Shown here piece after piece: positions 12,947 through 25,099 of a stretch of DNA of 64,000 nt; positions within the stretch are counted from its first letter, which is position 1, and every line of letters starts with the position of its first letter. The stretch is from Arsenophonus sp052171275 (GTDB lineage: Bacteria; Pseudomonadota; Gammaproteobacteria; Enterobacterales; Enterobacteriaceae). The stretch spans positions 1,054,001-1,118,000 of the forward strand of contig CM125795.1 of assembly GCA_052171275.1 (NCBI GenBank), given 5' to 3'. Below the pieces are notes generated by a model. The model saw nothing but the letters and a program-made list of their open reading frames with translations, did not search any database and was not told where the DNA came from. The translations under genes were made by a program, and so were the position numbers.

Positions 12947-14263
12947 ATGGATACAACTCGAGTTGATTCCATTACTTCCTCATCATACAATCAGCAAAAT
13001 ATAAAAATTTGGAGGAAAAGTGATATAATTTGGATGTTAAGCTTATATGGTACTGCAATTGGTGCTGGTGTACTCTTTCTTCCTATTAACGCAGGAATAG
13101 GTGGTTTATTACCTGTTATTCTAATGACGTTTATAGCTTTTCCAATGACTTTTTTTTCACATCGTGGTTTGACTCGTTTTGTACTATCTAGCTCAAAACT
13201 TAATAGTAATATTATTGATGTTGTAGAAGAATACTTTGGACGTTTAGCTGGTAATTTGATTACAGTGCTTTATTTTTTTGCTATTTATCCAATATTATTA
13301 ATATATGGTGTATTTATTACTAATAGTGTTGAAAATTTTATCGTTGAATTACTTGGATATAGTAATATCTTTCCACGTTGGCTATTATCTCTTTTTTTAG
13401 TTGGTGGTATTATGACTATTATTAATTTTGGTGAGAAATTTATATTAAAAATAATTAGCATATTAGTATTTCCATTTATTATATCTTTAGTAATATTTTC
13501 ATTTTATATGATTCCATATTGGAATATGGTTGCATTAGAAACTTTTTCATTTTCTAACATCACTATGAGTTTTTCTAAAAATAGCCAAAATATATTTGTT
13601 GCGATTTGGTTAATTATTCCTGTTATGGTGTTTGCATTTAATCATTCACCTATTATTTCTGCATTTGCTATCTCAAATCGTAATGAGTACGGTAAATATG
13701 CTGATCAAAAGTCTTCTCAAATTTTGACTTCAGCACATATTTTAATGGTATTAACAGTAATGTTTTTCGTTCTTAGTTGTGTATTTACATTATCTCCTGA
13801 TGATTTAATAAAAGCAAAAAAAGCAAATATTAGTATTCTTGATTATTTATCTGGATATTTTGATAAAATCTTTATTAAATATACAGCTTCAATAATTGCT
13901 TTTACCGCAATTATAAAATCGTTTCTTGGTCATTATCTCGGTGCTTGTGAAGGTTTTAATGGTTTGGTTTATCGTTCCTATAGATATATAGATAAAGAAA
14001 TTAATACAAAAAAACTAAATAAAGTTACTGCAATTTTTATGTTTGTGACTACGTGGTTAACTGCTACTTTAAATCCAAGTATTTTAAACATTATAGAAAG
14101 TTTAAGTGGACCAGTTATTACAATTTTATTATTTATAATCCCAGTCTATACAAGTAATAAAATACCTGTTATGCGTAAGTACGATGATTGTATCAGCAAT
14201 ATTTTTATTACAATTATTGGTGTGATTGCTATTTCATCTATAATGTATAAATTATTTTTTTGA
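12947..14263 (+). CDS. sdaC: L-serine/proton symporter SdaC
   Basis: Inner-membrane serine:H+ symporter of the hydroxy/aromatic amino acid permease (HAAAP) family. 438 aa compared with about 429 in E. coli SdaC, aligned along the whole length. The first membrane segment carries LYGTAIGAGVLFLPINAGIGG (33-53), the substrate-site signature of the family. Other near-identical blocks are FPMTFFSHRGLTRFVLS, IPVMVFAFNHSPIISAFAI (about 219-237), LTVMFFVLSCVFTLSP and KSFLGHYLGACEGFNG. About eleven hydrophobic segments are visible. The ATG at 12947 has a clear GGAGA nine bases upstream. In E. coli sdaC is followed by the serine deaminase gene sdaB; here 9.6 kb of gene-free DNA follows. The transporter therefore more likely supplies serine for protein, one-carbon and phospholipid needs than for catabolism. 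That last point is inference. Confidence 0.94.
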   Translation: MDTTRVDSITSSSYNQQNIKIWRKSDIIWMLSLYGTAIGAGVLFLPINAGIGGLLPVILMTFIAFPMTFFSHRGLTRFVLSSSKLNSNIIDVVEEYFGRLAGNLITVLYFFAIYPILLIYGVFITNSVENFIVELLGYSNIFPRWLLSLFLVGGIMTIINFGEKFILKIISILVFPFIISLVIFSFYMIPYWNMVALETFSFSNITMSFSKNSQNIFVAIWLIIPVMVFAFNHSPIISAFAISNRNEYGKYADQKSSQILTSAHILMVLTVMFFVLSCVFTLSPDDLIKAKKANISILDYLSGYFDKIFIKYTASIIAFTAIIKSFLGHYLGACEGFNGLVYRSYRYIDKEINTKKLNKVTAIFMFVTTWLTATLNPSILNIIESLSGPVITILLFIIPVYTSNKIPVMRKYDDCISNIFITIIGVIAISSIMYKLFF

Positions 14264-16388
14264 TGCTTAACAATTTTTATATCTTTTTTAAACTTCAAAT
14301 AGTTAGTTGTATAAATTATATATATGATGTTGAAATATTTTTTATTTATCTTATTTGTAATGAAATTATCACTTTCTTAATAAAACTTTAATAAAAGATG
14401 TACATAGTGTTTTGTGTATTTTAAATATATGTATCAATCTAATATAATTTTATATTCTATTACTAATAAAATTTAGAAATAATTTTTTAATTATCCATAT
14501 CAAAAAGAATTTTTTTTAATAAAGTATATAAATTATTAATATTTTATAGTTCTCTATACTCTAATAAATAGATAATTTTTTACTAATATGGAAGTTATAA
14601 TAGAATGAGTTAGAAATTTATTTGCTTATCATTGTAACCTACGCCTCTACTATTACTTACTATCTTGTTTATATCTTTATTTTTTGTTAAAAAATATATA
14701 ATAAACTTAAGTGTATTATATATTTTATACATAAATAAATAATGTATATTTTTTTATATAAGAAGTTATGAGTTTTCATATTATAAAATCTATTTTTCTA
14801 TGAAAAAATTGATAATTATTATATTTTTAATATATAAATATAAATTATTTTGATATAATTAATTATTTTGTTGATAAGAATTTATTTAATAAATATTTTA
14901 TATTAGTGTTAGTGAAAGATATTACGGATAAATTTTATTATACATTTTTATTTACGTTAATTGACTTATGGTTTTATAACATTATTTTAAATAATACTTT
15001 TTAAGTATAATAAATAAAGATTTTATATACAAATATAAACTTTATATATTCTTTTTTTAATTACTAATATAGCGCATATTATTTTATGGAAATTTATTAT
15101 AAAATTAATATTTTATTTTATATTTTTAGTTTAAGAAGATATTACTTATCTAAATTAATTTAAATTTTTACTCTATACTAATAATAGCAGCATAACTAAA
15201 TTAATTTGATACAATTCATAATAAATTGTTTCTTATAGAATAATTCATCCATAGAGCATAATTTTTTTAACTTATAATATTATTAATATTCATTATTATA
15301 TATACATTTTTAAAATGGTATTAACCTTTATTATTCGTATAATATTATCTGAAATTAAATTTCATGCATAATTATAATTATAAAATTATTTATTTTAGTT
15401 AAAAATGATTAATACTACATGGATATTACTTAATTGATTTACTTGATTAAATGTTGTATTTTTTTAAAAATATTATAATTAAAAAGTTTTTTTCATATTA
15501 ATAATAAAAATTATTATTAAAAATAATACGTATCTATTTTAATAGATTTCTTTAATCATAAAATAAAACAAAATATTTAATATTTATATTTTTTATTATT
15601 AAGCATTTAATAACATTAATAATTCTATTAATCATATATGTAAAGGTAATATTAAAAACAAAATAAAATACTGTATAAATTTAGATATTAATTATAAAAT
15701 GTTTTATTAGTCAATTTATCTGGATAGATTATAAGTTATATCTTTTATTAATTGATAACTAATAATAATACTTACTTTCCTTATTTTATAAAAAAAATAA
15801 ATATACAAAATAGATATATAGATATGTATCTAAACATAACTAAACTTATTAAAGATTAGGATTAAAAGAAAATGTTTTAAAAAAGATTAGTAGATATCAT
15901 ATATCAATATACATAATTTAATTTTACTAAAATATATAAATTAAATTCACATAAGTATAATTTTCATTTATGATAAAATTATAGACAGATTTGGAATATT
16001 AAAATAATAGCAAAAATTTAAACAATGTATGGGATAGTTTATTATCTAATATATATTTATTTTAATAAAAATTAAAAGACTATCATATTATTAATAAATA
16101 TATTTATAATATTTATTTTTCTAGTATAAAATTTATACGTTTTAAAAATTTAAGGTGAACATAAAAAATAAAAGACAAGTGGTAAATCACAAGCATTAGG
16201 ATATAACTAAATTAAAAATCAATTATAAAAATAAGAATATTTTAAAAAATATGTGTTATCAAACAATATTTAGAAATTAATTAAAATTCAATAAACTAAT
16301 TCATTTATATTAATAGAAATGTAATATTTAATTATCATTAAATTAATGAAAATAAATTATATAAAATTTTAATTTTTTAGCTTAAAAA

Positions 16389-16429
16389 ATAATAATTTAT
16401 TATTAATATAATTAATAATAAATTATTAT
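16389..16429. repeat. 19-bp perfect inverted repeat, 3-nt loop
   Basis: Arms are at 16389-16407 (ATAATAATTTATTATTAAT) and 16411-16429, with loop ATA. The sequence is entirely A/T. No gene lies within 2 kb. Confidence 0.75.
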
Positions 16430-17211
16430 AACTTATATATATTCTTTATATAAAAACATATAGCTGAAAAACTAAAATTATAAAATTTATAAATTTATTT
16501 CTAATCTAGATTTTAAATACTTATATGAAAGATGAATAAAAAACTTTATCTTTTATTTTAACAAATTTTATCTATGTTATTAGATACTATCTATACTATT
16601 TATTTAAATTTTTATTGAAGTAATTATCTATTTTTTAGAATAGAATTATAAAAATGAATAAAATATGTTTAAATATTTAAATAATCTGAATGAGTGATTA
16701 GTAAAATTTTTATTTATTTGTACAAAAATAATAATATTAGATTATGTTAGTTAAAGCAGTTAATTTAAATTCATATGAATTTATTGTTTATTTAATTAAA
16801 ATCTATATCTTATACGTTCTTATCTATATAAAATCATTAAAATTATGTATAAAATCGTCAAAATATTAAAATTAAATATCTTTAAAATTTAAAATAGATA
16901 AATATTAAAATTATTTTTAGTTTGATTTAATTATTTTATAAAATACTAAAATTTAAATAATGAAATAGAAATTAAATTAATTTTGTTTAAACTAATAAAT
17001 TATTTTATTTATTATTGTATTTATTATATATAGTAGTAACTTTATGATATATATAAATATACTATACTTATCTTATATAATTTTTTATATAACATTTATA
17101 ATAACTTGTTAATTTTTTATTTTAAGATTTGATATAAAATAATTTAATTTTAGTATAAAAAATATACTTATTTAAATTAAAAACTATTTATTTATTTTTA
17201 ATAAACAAATG

Positions 17212-17255
17212 TTATTTATTAATTTATAATCACTTAATTATAAATTAATAAATAA
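17212..17255. repeat. 19-bp perfect inverted repeat, 6-nt loop
   Basis: Arms are at 17212-17230 and 17237-17255 around loop CACTTA. It is one of a series of hairpins in the gene-free region between sdaC and gpmA. Confidence 0.75.
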
Positions 17256-18125
17256 AGGTTGAATAATTTCAATTTTAAATTTATAAATAATGTTTCCATT
17301 TAAACTATTGTATTTAATAATTCTTATATTATTAGTTTATCAAATTATCTAATTCATGTCTTCTTTTGTTATTATTATCTTTATTATATTAATTATATTA
17401 AACATAATGATATTGTTTATTATTAAAACAATATGAACTATTTATTTCAAGTATTTATTAGATAATATCTTTAAATTATATTTAAATTTTATTTATGTTT
17501 AAGATAAACATTATTTTTTTTATTAGTTTATATATGTTATAAGAAAATATTCTTATTTAAAAGAATCATTATTATTAAGATAAAACAATTTTTTAAAACA
17601 TTCTATATTTATCTAATTTTTTTGAAGTTATATTCAGAGTTTTTGATTTATTTTAGATATAATATAAATTATGATATAATTATATTAATAATAAAATATT
17701 AATTATTTAACTAAATTTAATAATTAATATTTTTAATAAACAAAAAGATTTAATTATAAAAAAATATAATATCTTTTTTATATTTTAATGATTTAATTAA
17801 TTTAATTATATATTTTGTTAATATGAATTATTACTATTTATATGATTTATTAATAAACTTAAGAGATTACTATTTTCATAGCTCTTAACTAATAATGAAA
17901 TATTTATTAATTAATTTAATTATTTTAAAAGAAATTAATTATTAAGATCACTTGATTTTTCTTATTTGATGAAGTTGTTAGTTAAAATTTAACTTTTAAA
18001 ATTATAGAATCAATTTTATATTTTATTTTTTTTAATCAGATTTTTATATTTTTTAAGTTCTAAATAAAAATATTAGTTAATTTTTAATAAATACTACGTT
18101 TTCAATAATAAATTGGTTCTCTACC

Positions 18126-18176
18126 ATTTTATTTATAACTATTGAAAATTAAAATTTTAATAGTTATAAATAAAAT
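18126..18176. repeat. 18-bp inverted repeat with an inner stem
   Basis: Outer arms are at 18126-18143 (ATTTTATTTATAACTATT) and 18159-18176. The 15-nt interior can add four A-T pairs (18145-18148 with 18155-18158) after one bulged G. Confidence 0.75.
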
Positions 18177-19254
18177 AAATAATACACTGTCTTATAATCT
18201 TATATTATCAATCGATAATGCAACATAGATCTTAATTAAATTTATTTATTTATTTAAATTAAGAAAATATACTTATAAAATAAGTATAATTTAACTTATT
18301 TAAGATTGATATTAATAAATTTTATTTTTATAATGAATAATTTTAATTGAATAATTTAATTTTATTAAAATTAAATATTTATATATAGAAATATTGTGTG
18401 TTTATTTAATATATCTTTAATTAAAATTAATTATATTACTATTATATAATATCAATATTAAAAAATTAGTATTTTATTAAAAAACTATATAGTTTTAAAA
18501 TCTTAACTTTAATTTAAGTAATAGAATATATTATACTAATTTATGAAATTAATAAAATTATAATATTATTATGGATAATTTATATATGGAAAGTAAAAAA
18601 ACTAGTAAATATAATTATAATATATATATTGATATATATAACTGAAAGTTATGTATATTTACTTTAAAATATTAAATAAAAAATATAACATAAGATTACG
18701 AAATACTAAAATATTTCTTTGGAATGTAAAAGAGATATTTAAAATGTAATTTATCCACTTTTAATTACTTATTATATAATAAGTAAGGAAGTTTTATTAA
18801 ATCAATTTAATGTAAAAATATTTAATTAAGTTATCTATATTATTAATATTTAATTATGATAATTATATATCAAATATGTATTTTATATAAAGTTACGTTT
18901 TAACATATTGTTTTTCTATAAACATAAATATTTATCATGGAAACAAGAATAAATATTAGATTAATATAATTTTAAAGTAAGAAATTTATAATTTAAATTA
19001 TTTTTATTTTTTTGATTTTTTTTATTATGTAATTAAAATACATAAATAATAAACTATAAATAATTTATAATGATTAAAGTTAATTGAGAGTATTAAAATA
19101 TTGCTATATTTTGATCTTTTATAAAAATTTATCTATGAAAATTTCAAATGGTTTAGTTAATAAAATTATAGAATTATAAATATTCACTGTAATTAAAATA
19201 GTAAAAACATTAAATAATACTAATTTATGGCTAACTATATAAATAAATCAACAG

Positions 19255-19287
19255 AAACTATTTATAAATTATTTTTATAAATAGTTT
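19255..19287. repeat. 14-bp inverted repeat, 5-nt loop
   Basis: Arms are AAACTATTTATAAA at 19255-19268 and its complement at 19274-19287, with loop TTATT. A second 8-bp hairpin follows directly downstream. Confidence 0.6.
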
Positions 19288-21807
19288 ATGATTATTATAT
19301 TTATAATCATTAGATATAAAGCAAATCTTATTTTAAGATATTTAATTACAAATTAACTTTATTATCAATATATAATTAAATAGTGATGTTAAAGAAAAGA
19401 TTTTTTATAGATATATATTTATCAATATTTATTTTGATAAAGTTACTGACTTAAAATAAATTCAACTATCTTTAAAATCATATTATCTATTTTTTTTCAT
19501 AAAAAATTTAATATATATAATTTATATTTAGATTCAAAAATAGATTATATTATTATGATATTAGTAATTTTATCTTAATAAATATTATATTTGACGATAA
19601 GATTAATTGAATTTATTTTTATGATTATGTTAATATTTTTTCATAAACTATAAAATTTATCCAATAACTTTAGTTCTATCTAACCTTAATTAAATAAATA
19701 AAAATATAATAATATCTATCATTATATTTAATAAATTAAAGATAATTCTATCTTTACTTCAATAAGTGTTTTTATTTATATTTTGATATTACATAATATA
19801 ATCATAGATTAATATTTTACTTAAAGTTACATTAATATATTATATGATTATATTAAAATAATGTAAAATTATATGCAATATAAGTGTAGAAAAACAAATA
19901 TAATTTCAAAAATCATTTTTAATTCTTTAAATAAGAGGTAGTATTTTTTGATATTTTATTAATTATAAAATATCAAATATAATAGAATAACATTTATTAA
20001 TTTAATTTAATCTTAAATCTTATATTTAATATACTATATGATGGATATTTAATAATAATTAATATATAATATTTTATATGTCTATATAATTTATTATTTA
20101 ATTTTATTAAAAATTTCTTCAACTATAATCATATTCATTTTATTGCAAAATATAAATTTAATCAAATTCCTACTACAGTATAAATTTTATATATAAATTT
20201 TATTTGCTTTGAATAAATTTGATATTTTAGTGTATCACTTAACTAAATCATTAATATAATCTAAAGATCATAATTATTAATTAATTATATTAGAAATAAC
20301 TCTTTAATGCTGCTTCATTTAAAATTGGTTAAATCAGTATTAGAAAAATTTCATTAATCCTAAATAGATAAATAATCAAAATTAAGTTAATATATTTAGT
20401 GATACAAATTTTTAAATATTAATTATAAAATAGATATTTTTATCAAAATTATTATTAAATATGTTTTTATGAAATAATATTAATTTAATTATTGTTATTA
20501 ATAGCATATAAAATATTTCTATTAATATCTAGATCTAGTTAAATAATTAACATATCATAATAATATATTATATTTATTATTTTATACTTCTTAAGGTATA
20601 TTCGCTAGTAAATAGAATTGATATTCTATTAAAAATAAGTTCAAAATATATATGTTTATATAATTTATTTTAAAAAATAGTAAATTTAATTTATAAACTT
20701 AATATTAATTTTAATATTTAATTAACTAAATATAATTAGTATTCTCTAAATGCATAATCCTAGCAATGATTATATTAATTAATTAAATTTATTAATTTTA
20801 TTAATTAATAAATTATATATATAAAAAATTTAAATTCTATTTTTATAATTAAATCTATAGTTTTAAACTATTATTAGACAAAATTGACTATTAAAATTAT
20901 AATAAATTAATTAATTTAATTTTATTATAATTAATATAAATTGATATATAGCTAAAATTTAAGTAATGCAATTAATATATTTTTATTCATAATAATTTAA
21001 TAGATTATTTTATGATTTATAATGATGATATAAATTTAAAAGTTATAAAAGATGATTTTTAATATTGTTATGTAAAAAAATACTGTTGTTTATTGATCTT
21101 AACTATTATTCAAAAGAATTATAAATTCTTAATTAAGGTTTGTTAATAACGATAATATTTTTATTGAATTTATATTATTAATTAAGCATAAAGTAGCTGT
21201 TTTAAAATAAAAATATAAAATTTCTTATAAAGAATAATTTATTTATATTTAAAGTTAAAAAATTTTGTTTAAAAATTAAACTTAATAATATAATGATATA
21301 TGTGATGTTAAGATTTTTATAGGATAAAATAATAAATTGTTTAAAAAAATAAATAGTAGTGTTAAATGGTTTCTAAATTTGTTATGATTAATAATCAAAT
21401 TTATTACTTATTATAAAATAAGTAATAAATTATATAAAAACATAAAACTATTTATACATAAAATAAAAATAATGTTATCTAATTGTAGGATATTAAATAA
21501 ATAAATTAAATTTTTTTAATTGAATTATGTCATTAAGAATAAGTTAAAAAGTCATATATTGATATTAATATATGATACATATAATAACAGATGGATTATT
21601 ATATCATATAAAATAAAGAATGTATATTAAGAATATATATAATATGATATCATTATATTTAAGATAATTATCTTGTTTAAATATTTAATATTTATTAAAA
21701 TAATTAAGAAGTTTTTATTTTATTTTTTTTCTTAAAATATTAAATAATAATAAGTAATAAATAATTATTTGAATTAAAAATATTTTTTAATGTATGTTAT
21801 TAATTTC

Positions 21808-21854
21808 ATAACTTCATCAATGATTAGTTATTAACTCATCATTGATGAAGTTAT
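21808..21854. repeat. 17-bp hairpin with G/C pairs
   Basis: Arms are at 21808-21824 (ATAACTTCATCAATGAT) and 21838-21854. The 13-nt interior can form four more pairs (AGTT with AACT) after one mismatch. It contains more G-C pairs than most hairpins here, so it would be stable as RNA. No neighbouring gene is within 2 kb. Confidence 0.75.
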
Positions 21855-23195
21855 TTAAATAAATATTTTTTTCAATTTAATAAATTGAACGGTTCAATTT
21901 ATTAAATAATTTATAAAAGTATATGAGATATATCAAAAATAAGTAATAAAATAATTAATAGATTTTATTATAAAAATAATAAATATACTACTAGTAATAT
22001 TTTAGATTTTTATTACAAAATAAAATTTATAATTAATTCATTAATATTTTAAATAAAAAAATAAAATTATTTGATCTTATAAAGATATTAAAATTAAATA
22101 AAGTAATAGTAATATTGTTATAGTTATATAACTAACCATTCAAACTATAAATAATTATGATAAATAATCAAAAATAGTATTAATTTTTATTAAGAATACC
22201 TAAGTAAATTACTATTTATAAAAAAAATAGTATTTTACTATAATATATTATTTTATAATATAAATTATAGTTCATACTAAAATATTATAATAAAATTAAA
22301 ATAATTATGATTATTATTGATATGAATATTATTAACCATATTTTAAAAAATTTTTATTTATAGATTATATCAATTTAATCAGATTTATTTTAAAATATAA
22401 AATTTAATTAAGTTGAAATCAATAAAAACTTTTTTATACATTAAAATTAATATTAATATGTTTAATTTTAGGTAAAAATTTCATTTCCTATATTATTTTT
22501 ACTAATAATTTTCTTTAATTTTTCTATAAAAATCCATTATATTATTAATTATAATATCTAATATATTTTTTTGAATTACTATATAAAATATTTTATTAAT
22601 ATTTAGATATTTAATATAATATATAATTACAATTTAATCTTAATATATTCTTAATATTTAATTTTTTAATTAAACATTAAGTGATCTTTATTCTATATAT
22701 AATAATGTCCTGAAATATACTAATTTTACTTCTTATAGTAATTAAGTTATTTTATTAATTTATCTTCATTTAATAAAATATATTATTTATTTTTATAAAA
22801 TAAAAGAAAACATTTGATAAAATATATCAAAAAATATTAAATTATATTATATAATTTAAGTTAATAAATTTTTTTATAAAAAATAATATTAATTTAATAA
22901 TTGATTAATAGGATTGAAATAATAGAAAAAGTTCTATTAATTATTTTTAAATAAATAATCTTTCAATAAGTAAAATAAAATATTAAAGTTTAATTAAAAA
23001 TAAAGTTAAGAGGAATGATTATATTTAATAAAGTTGATAATTAAAATATTAATAATTAAACTATGTTTATAATAATAATATAAAATAGTTTAATTATTTT
23101 ATAAAAAATTATTTAAAAATTAAAATAACAGTTATTTTATAATAAATTATCAAATAAAAATATTAATAAATAATTAAGAATTAATTTAATTAATT

Positions 23196-23235
23196 AAATT
23201 AATTATATTAAATTTATATTTAATATAATTAATTT
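23196..23235. repeat. 18-bp inverted repeat, 4-nt loop
   Basis: Arms are at 23196-23213 and 23218-23235, A/T only, with loop TTAT. It lies about 640 bp upstream of gpmA. Confidence 0.7.
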
Positions 23236-23871
23236 TCAAACATATATTTATATATCATAATAATTTTAGTATTTTACCTATACTAATACTATTATTATTT
23301 ATTATTACATAAAATTAAAAAAAAATTTATGATAAAATTATACGATATAATTAAATTTATTATAATTAATTTAATTATATTTGTAATTTATTTGGTAACT
23401 TAACTATAAGAAAAATAAATATTAATTATATATCATCTTATTTATGGTTATTTAATAAATTTATTAATACAAATCTTTAAGTATTCAAAAATACTTTATT
23501 GTAAAAATCATTATATTTTAAAAGTTTATATTTTATAATCATGGATATTTTTTTAAAAAGATTACTTAATATTAAAATTACTATATTATTAATTAAATAT
23601 TACTAGATTTGATCTTTTGGAAATATACTTATTAAACAAATAATATTAGGATTATATCATTGCAATTAATTACATTTAATTAATATAAATGAAATAGAAT
23701 ATTTCCTATTAATTACTTAATTTAATAGGAAATATGAATTATAATTAAATAAGTTATAGAAATTATTCAACAACTTTAAAAAATATTTTTAATTATATAT
23801 TTTATATTTATTTTCACTATTAATATAATTATTTGGATAAATTTTAATAAATTCAAAATAGGAGTTTATTT

Positions 23872-24585
23872 ATGTTAGTAACTAAGCTAGTCTTAATAAG
23901 ACACGGTGAAAGCGAATGGAATAAAGAAAATCGATTTACTGGTTGGACTGATATTGATCTTTCAGAAAATGGTCGTAAAGAAGCAATAAGTGCTGGACAA
24001 TTATTAAAAAAGAAAGGTTTTACTTTTAACTATGCTTATACATCAGTTTTAAAACGTGCTATTCATACATTATGGAATATCCTAGATCAAATAGATCAAC
24101 AATGGTTACCAATTGAAAAAAATTGGCGTCTTAATGAACGTCATTACGGTGCATTACAAGGTTTATATAAAGAAGAAACCGTTAAAAAATATGGTGATAA
24201 ACAAGTTAAATTATGGCGTCGTAGCTTTAAAATTAAGCCACCAGAATTAAATAAAGATGATCCTCGTTATATTAATAATGATCCTCGTTATGAAAATTTA
24301 AGCTCATTAGAGATGCCTGTTTCTGAAAGTCTTGCTGCCACAATTAAACGTGTTATTCCTTATTGGAATGAAGTAATTAAATCTAGAGTTGTTAAAGGTG
24401 AAAAAATAATTATTGTTGCTCATAGTAATTCATTAAGAGCATTAATAAAATATTTTGATAAAATTACTGAAGAAGAAATCTTTGAATTTGATATTCCAAC
24501 TGCTGCTCCACTTATTTATGAATTTGATAAAAATATCATACCTATTAAGCATTATTTTATTTGTAATAATGGTAATAGCATTTAA
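23872..24585 (+). CDS. gpmA: 2,3-bisphosphoglycerate-dependent phosphoglycerate mutase
   Basis: Cytoplasmic glycolytic/gluconeogenic enzyme interconverting 3- and 2-phosphoglycerate through a phosphohistidine. The N-terminal LIRHGESEWN carries Arg10 and the phospho-acceptor His11. Arg62 lies in SVLKRAIHT, Glu89 in LNERHYGALQG, and the second catalytic His184 in VAHSNSLRAL. The ATG at 23872 has AGGAG seven bases upstream, one of the best ribosome-binding sites in the window. Length is 237 aa against 250 in E. coli; the missing residues are the flexible C-terminal tail, a common loss in reduced genomes. Ser185 replaces the glycine of the usual AHGNSLRAL. It is flanked by 9.6 and 18 kb of gene-free DNA and is therefore transcribed alone. 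Function is very likely kept because all catalytic residues remain. Confidence 0.95.
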   Translation: MLVTKLVLIRHGESEWNKENRFTGWTDIDLSENGRKEAISAGQLLKKKGFTFNYAYTSVLKRAIHTLWNILDQIDQQWLPIEKNWRLNERHYGALQGLYKEETVKKYGDKQVKLWRRSFKIKPPELNKDDPRYINNDPRYENLSSLEMPVSESLAATIKRVIPYWNEVIKSRVVKGEKIIIVAHSNSLRALIKYFDKITEEEIFEFDIPTAAPLIYEFDKNIIPIKHYFICNNGNSI

Positions 24586-25059
24586 AATAATCGTACAATA
24601 AGTTAAGGTAAAAATAATTAAATTTTTAATATTAAATAAAATAATGAATTATAGTAAAACAAATTAAAAATTAATTAATTAAATTATTTTTATAGTATAT
24701 TCAAAATAGTTCATAATAAATATATAATTATTTTCAATATTTATATTTTATCAATATAAATATATTTCAGATTATATATTTATTTCTTGTTAATAGTTTA
24801 TTTATTACCTATGTATTGCTTTTCCTAAAAAAAGAAATACTTTAGTGTTATTAAAAATAAAAAAATTTTTTTTATATAGTAATAGTTAATTCGTAAAGAT
24901 TTAGTTATTTTTAAATTATTTTATATTTTATATAAATTTATATAACTAAAGTTAATGATAAAATTAATTTTCATAAAATTTAATTTTCAAAAAAAATCAT
25001 TAACAATTAGTGCAATCTCACTGATAATGGTTAATTTTTTACCATATTTAAACTAATGT

Positions 25060-25099
25060 AGCTATAAAATGATTACTATATAGTAATCATTTTATAGCT
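25060..25099. repeat. 40-bp perfect palindrome
   Basis: The arm AGCTATAAAATGATTACTAT (25060-25079) is followed with no spacer by its exact complement (25080-25099). It lies about 475 bp downstream of gpmA, so it could end that transcript, but it has no T-run directly after it. It can also form a DNA cruciform. Confidence 0.85.

Larger units (their letters stand above)
14264..23871. other. 9.6-kb gene-free region
   Basis: No coding sequence, RNA gene or mobile element is recognised between sdaC and gpmA. Strong inverted repeats inside it are at 16389-16429, 17212-17255, 18126-18176, 19255-19287, 21808-21854 and 23196-23235. Short A/T-rich open frames occur at the rate expected by chance. Confidence 0.6.

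Noticed and set aside
16140..16215. G+C-richer string with AAGGTGAAC, resembling a ribosome-binding site or part of a tRNA
   Set aside because: No start codon with an open frame follows, and no cloverleaf can be folded.
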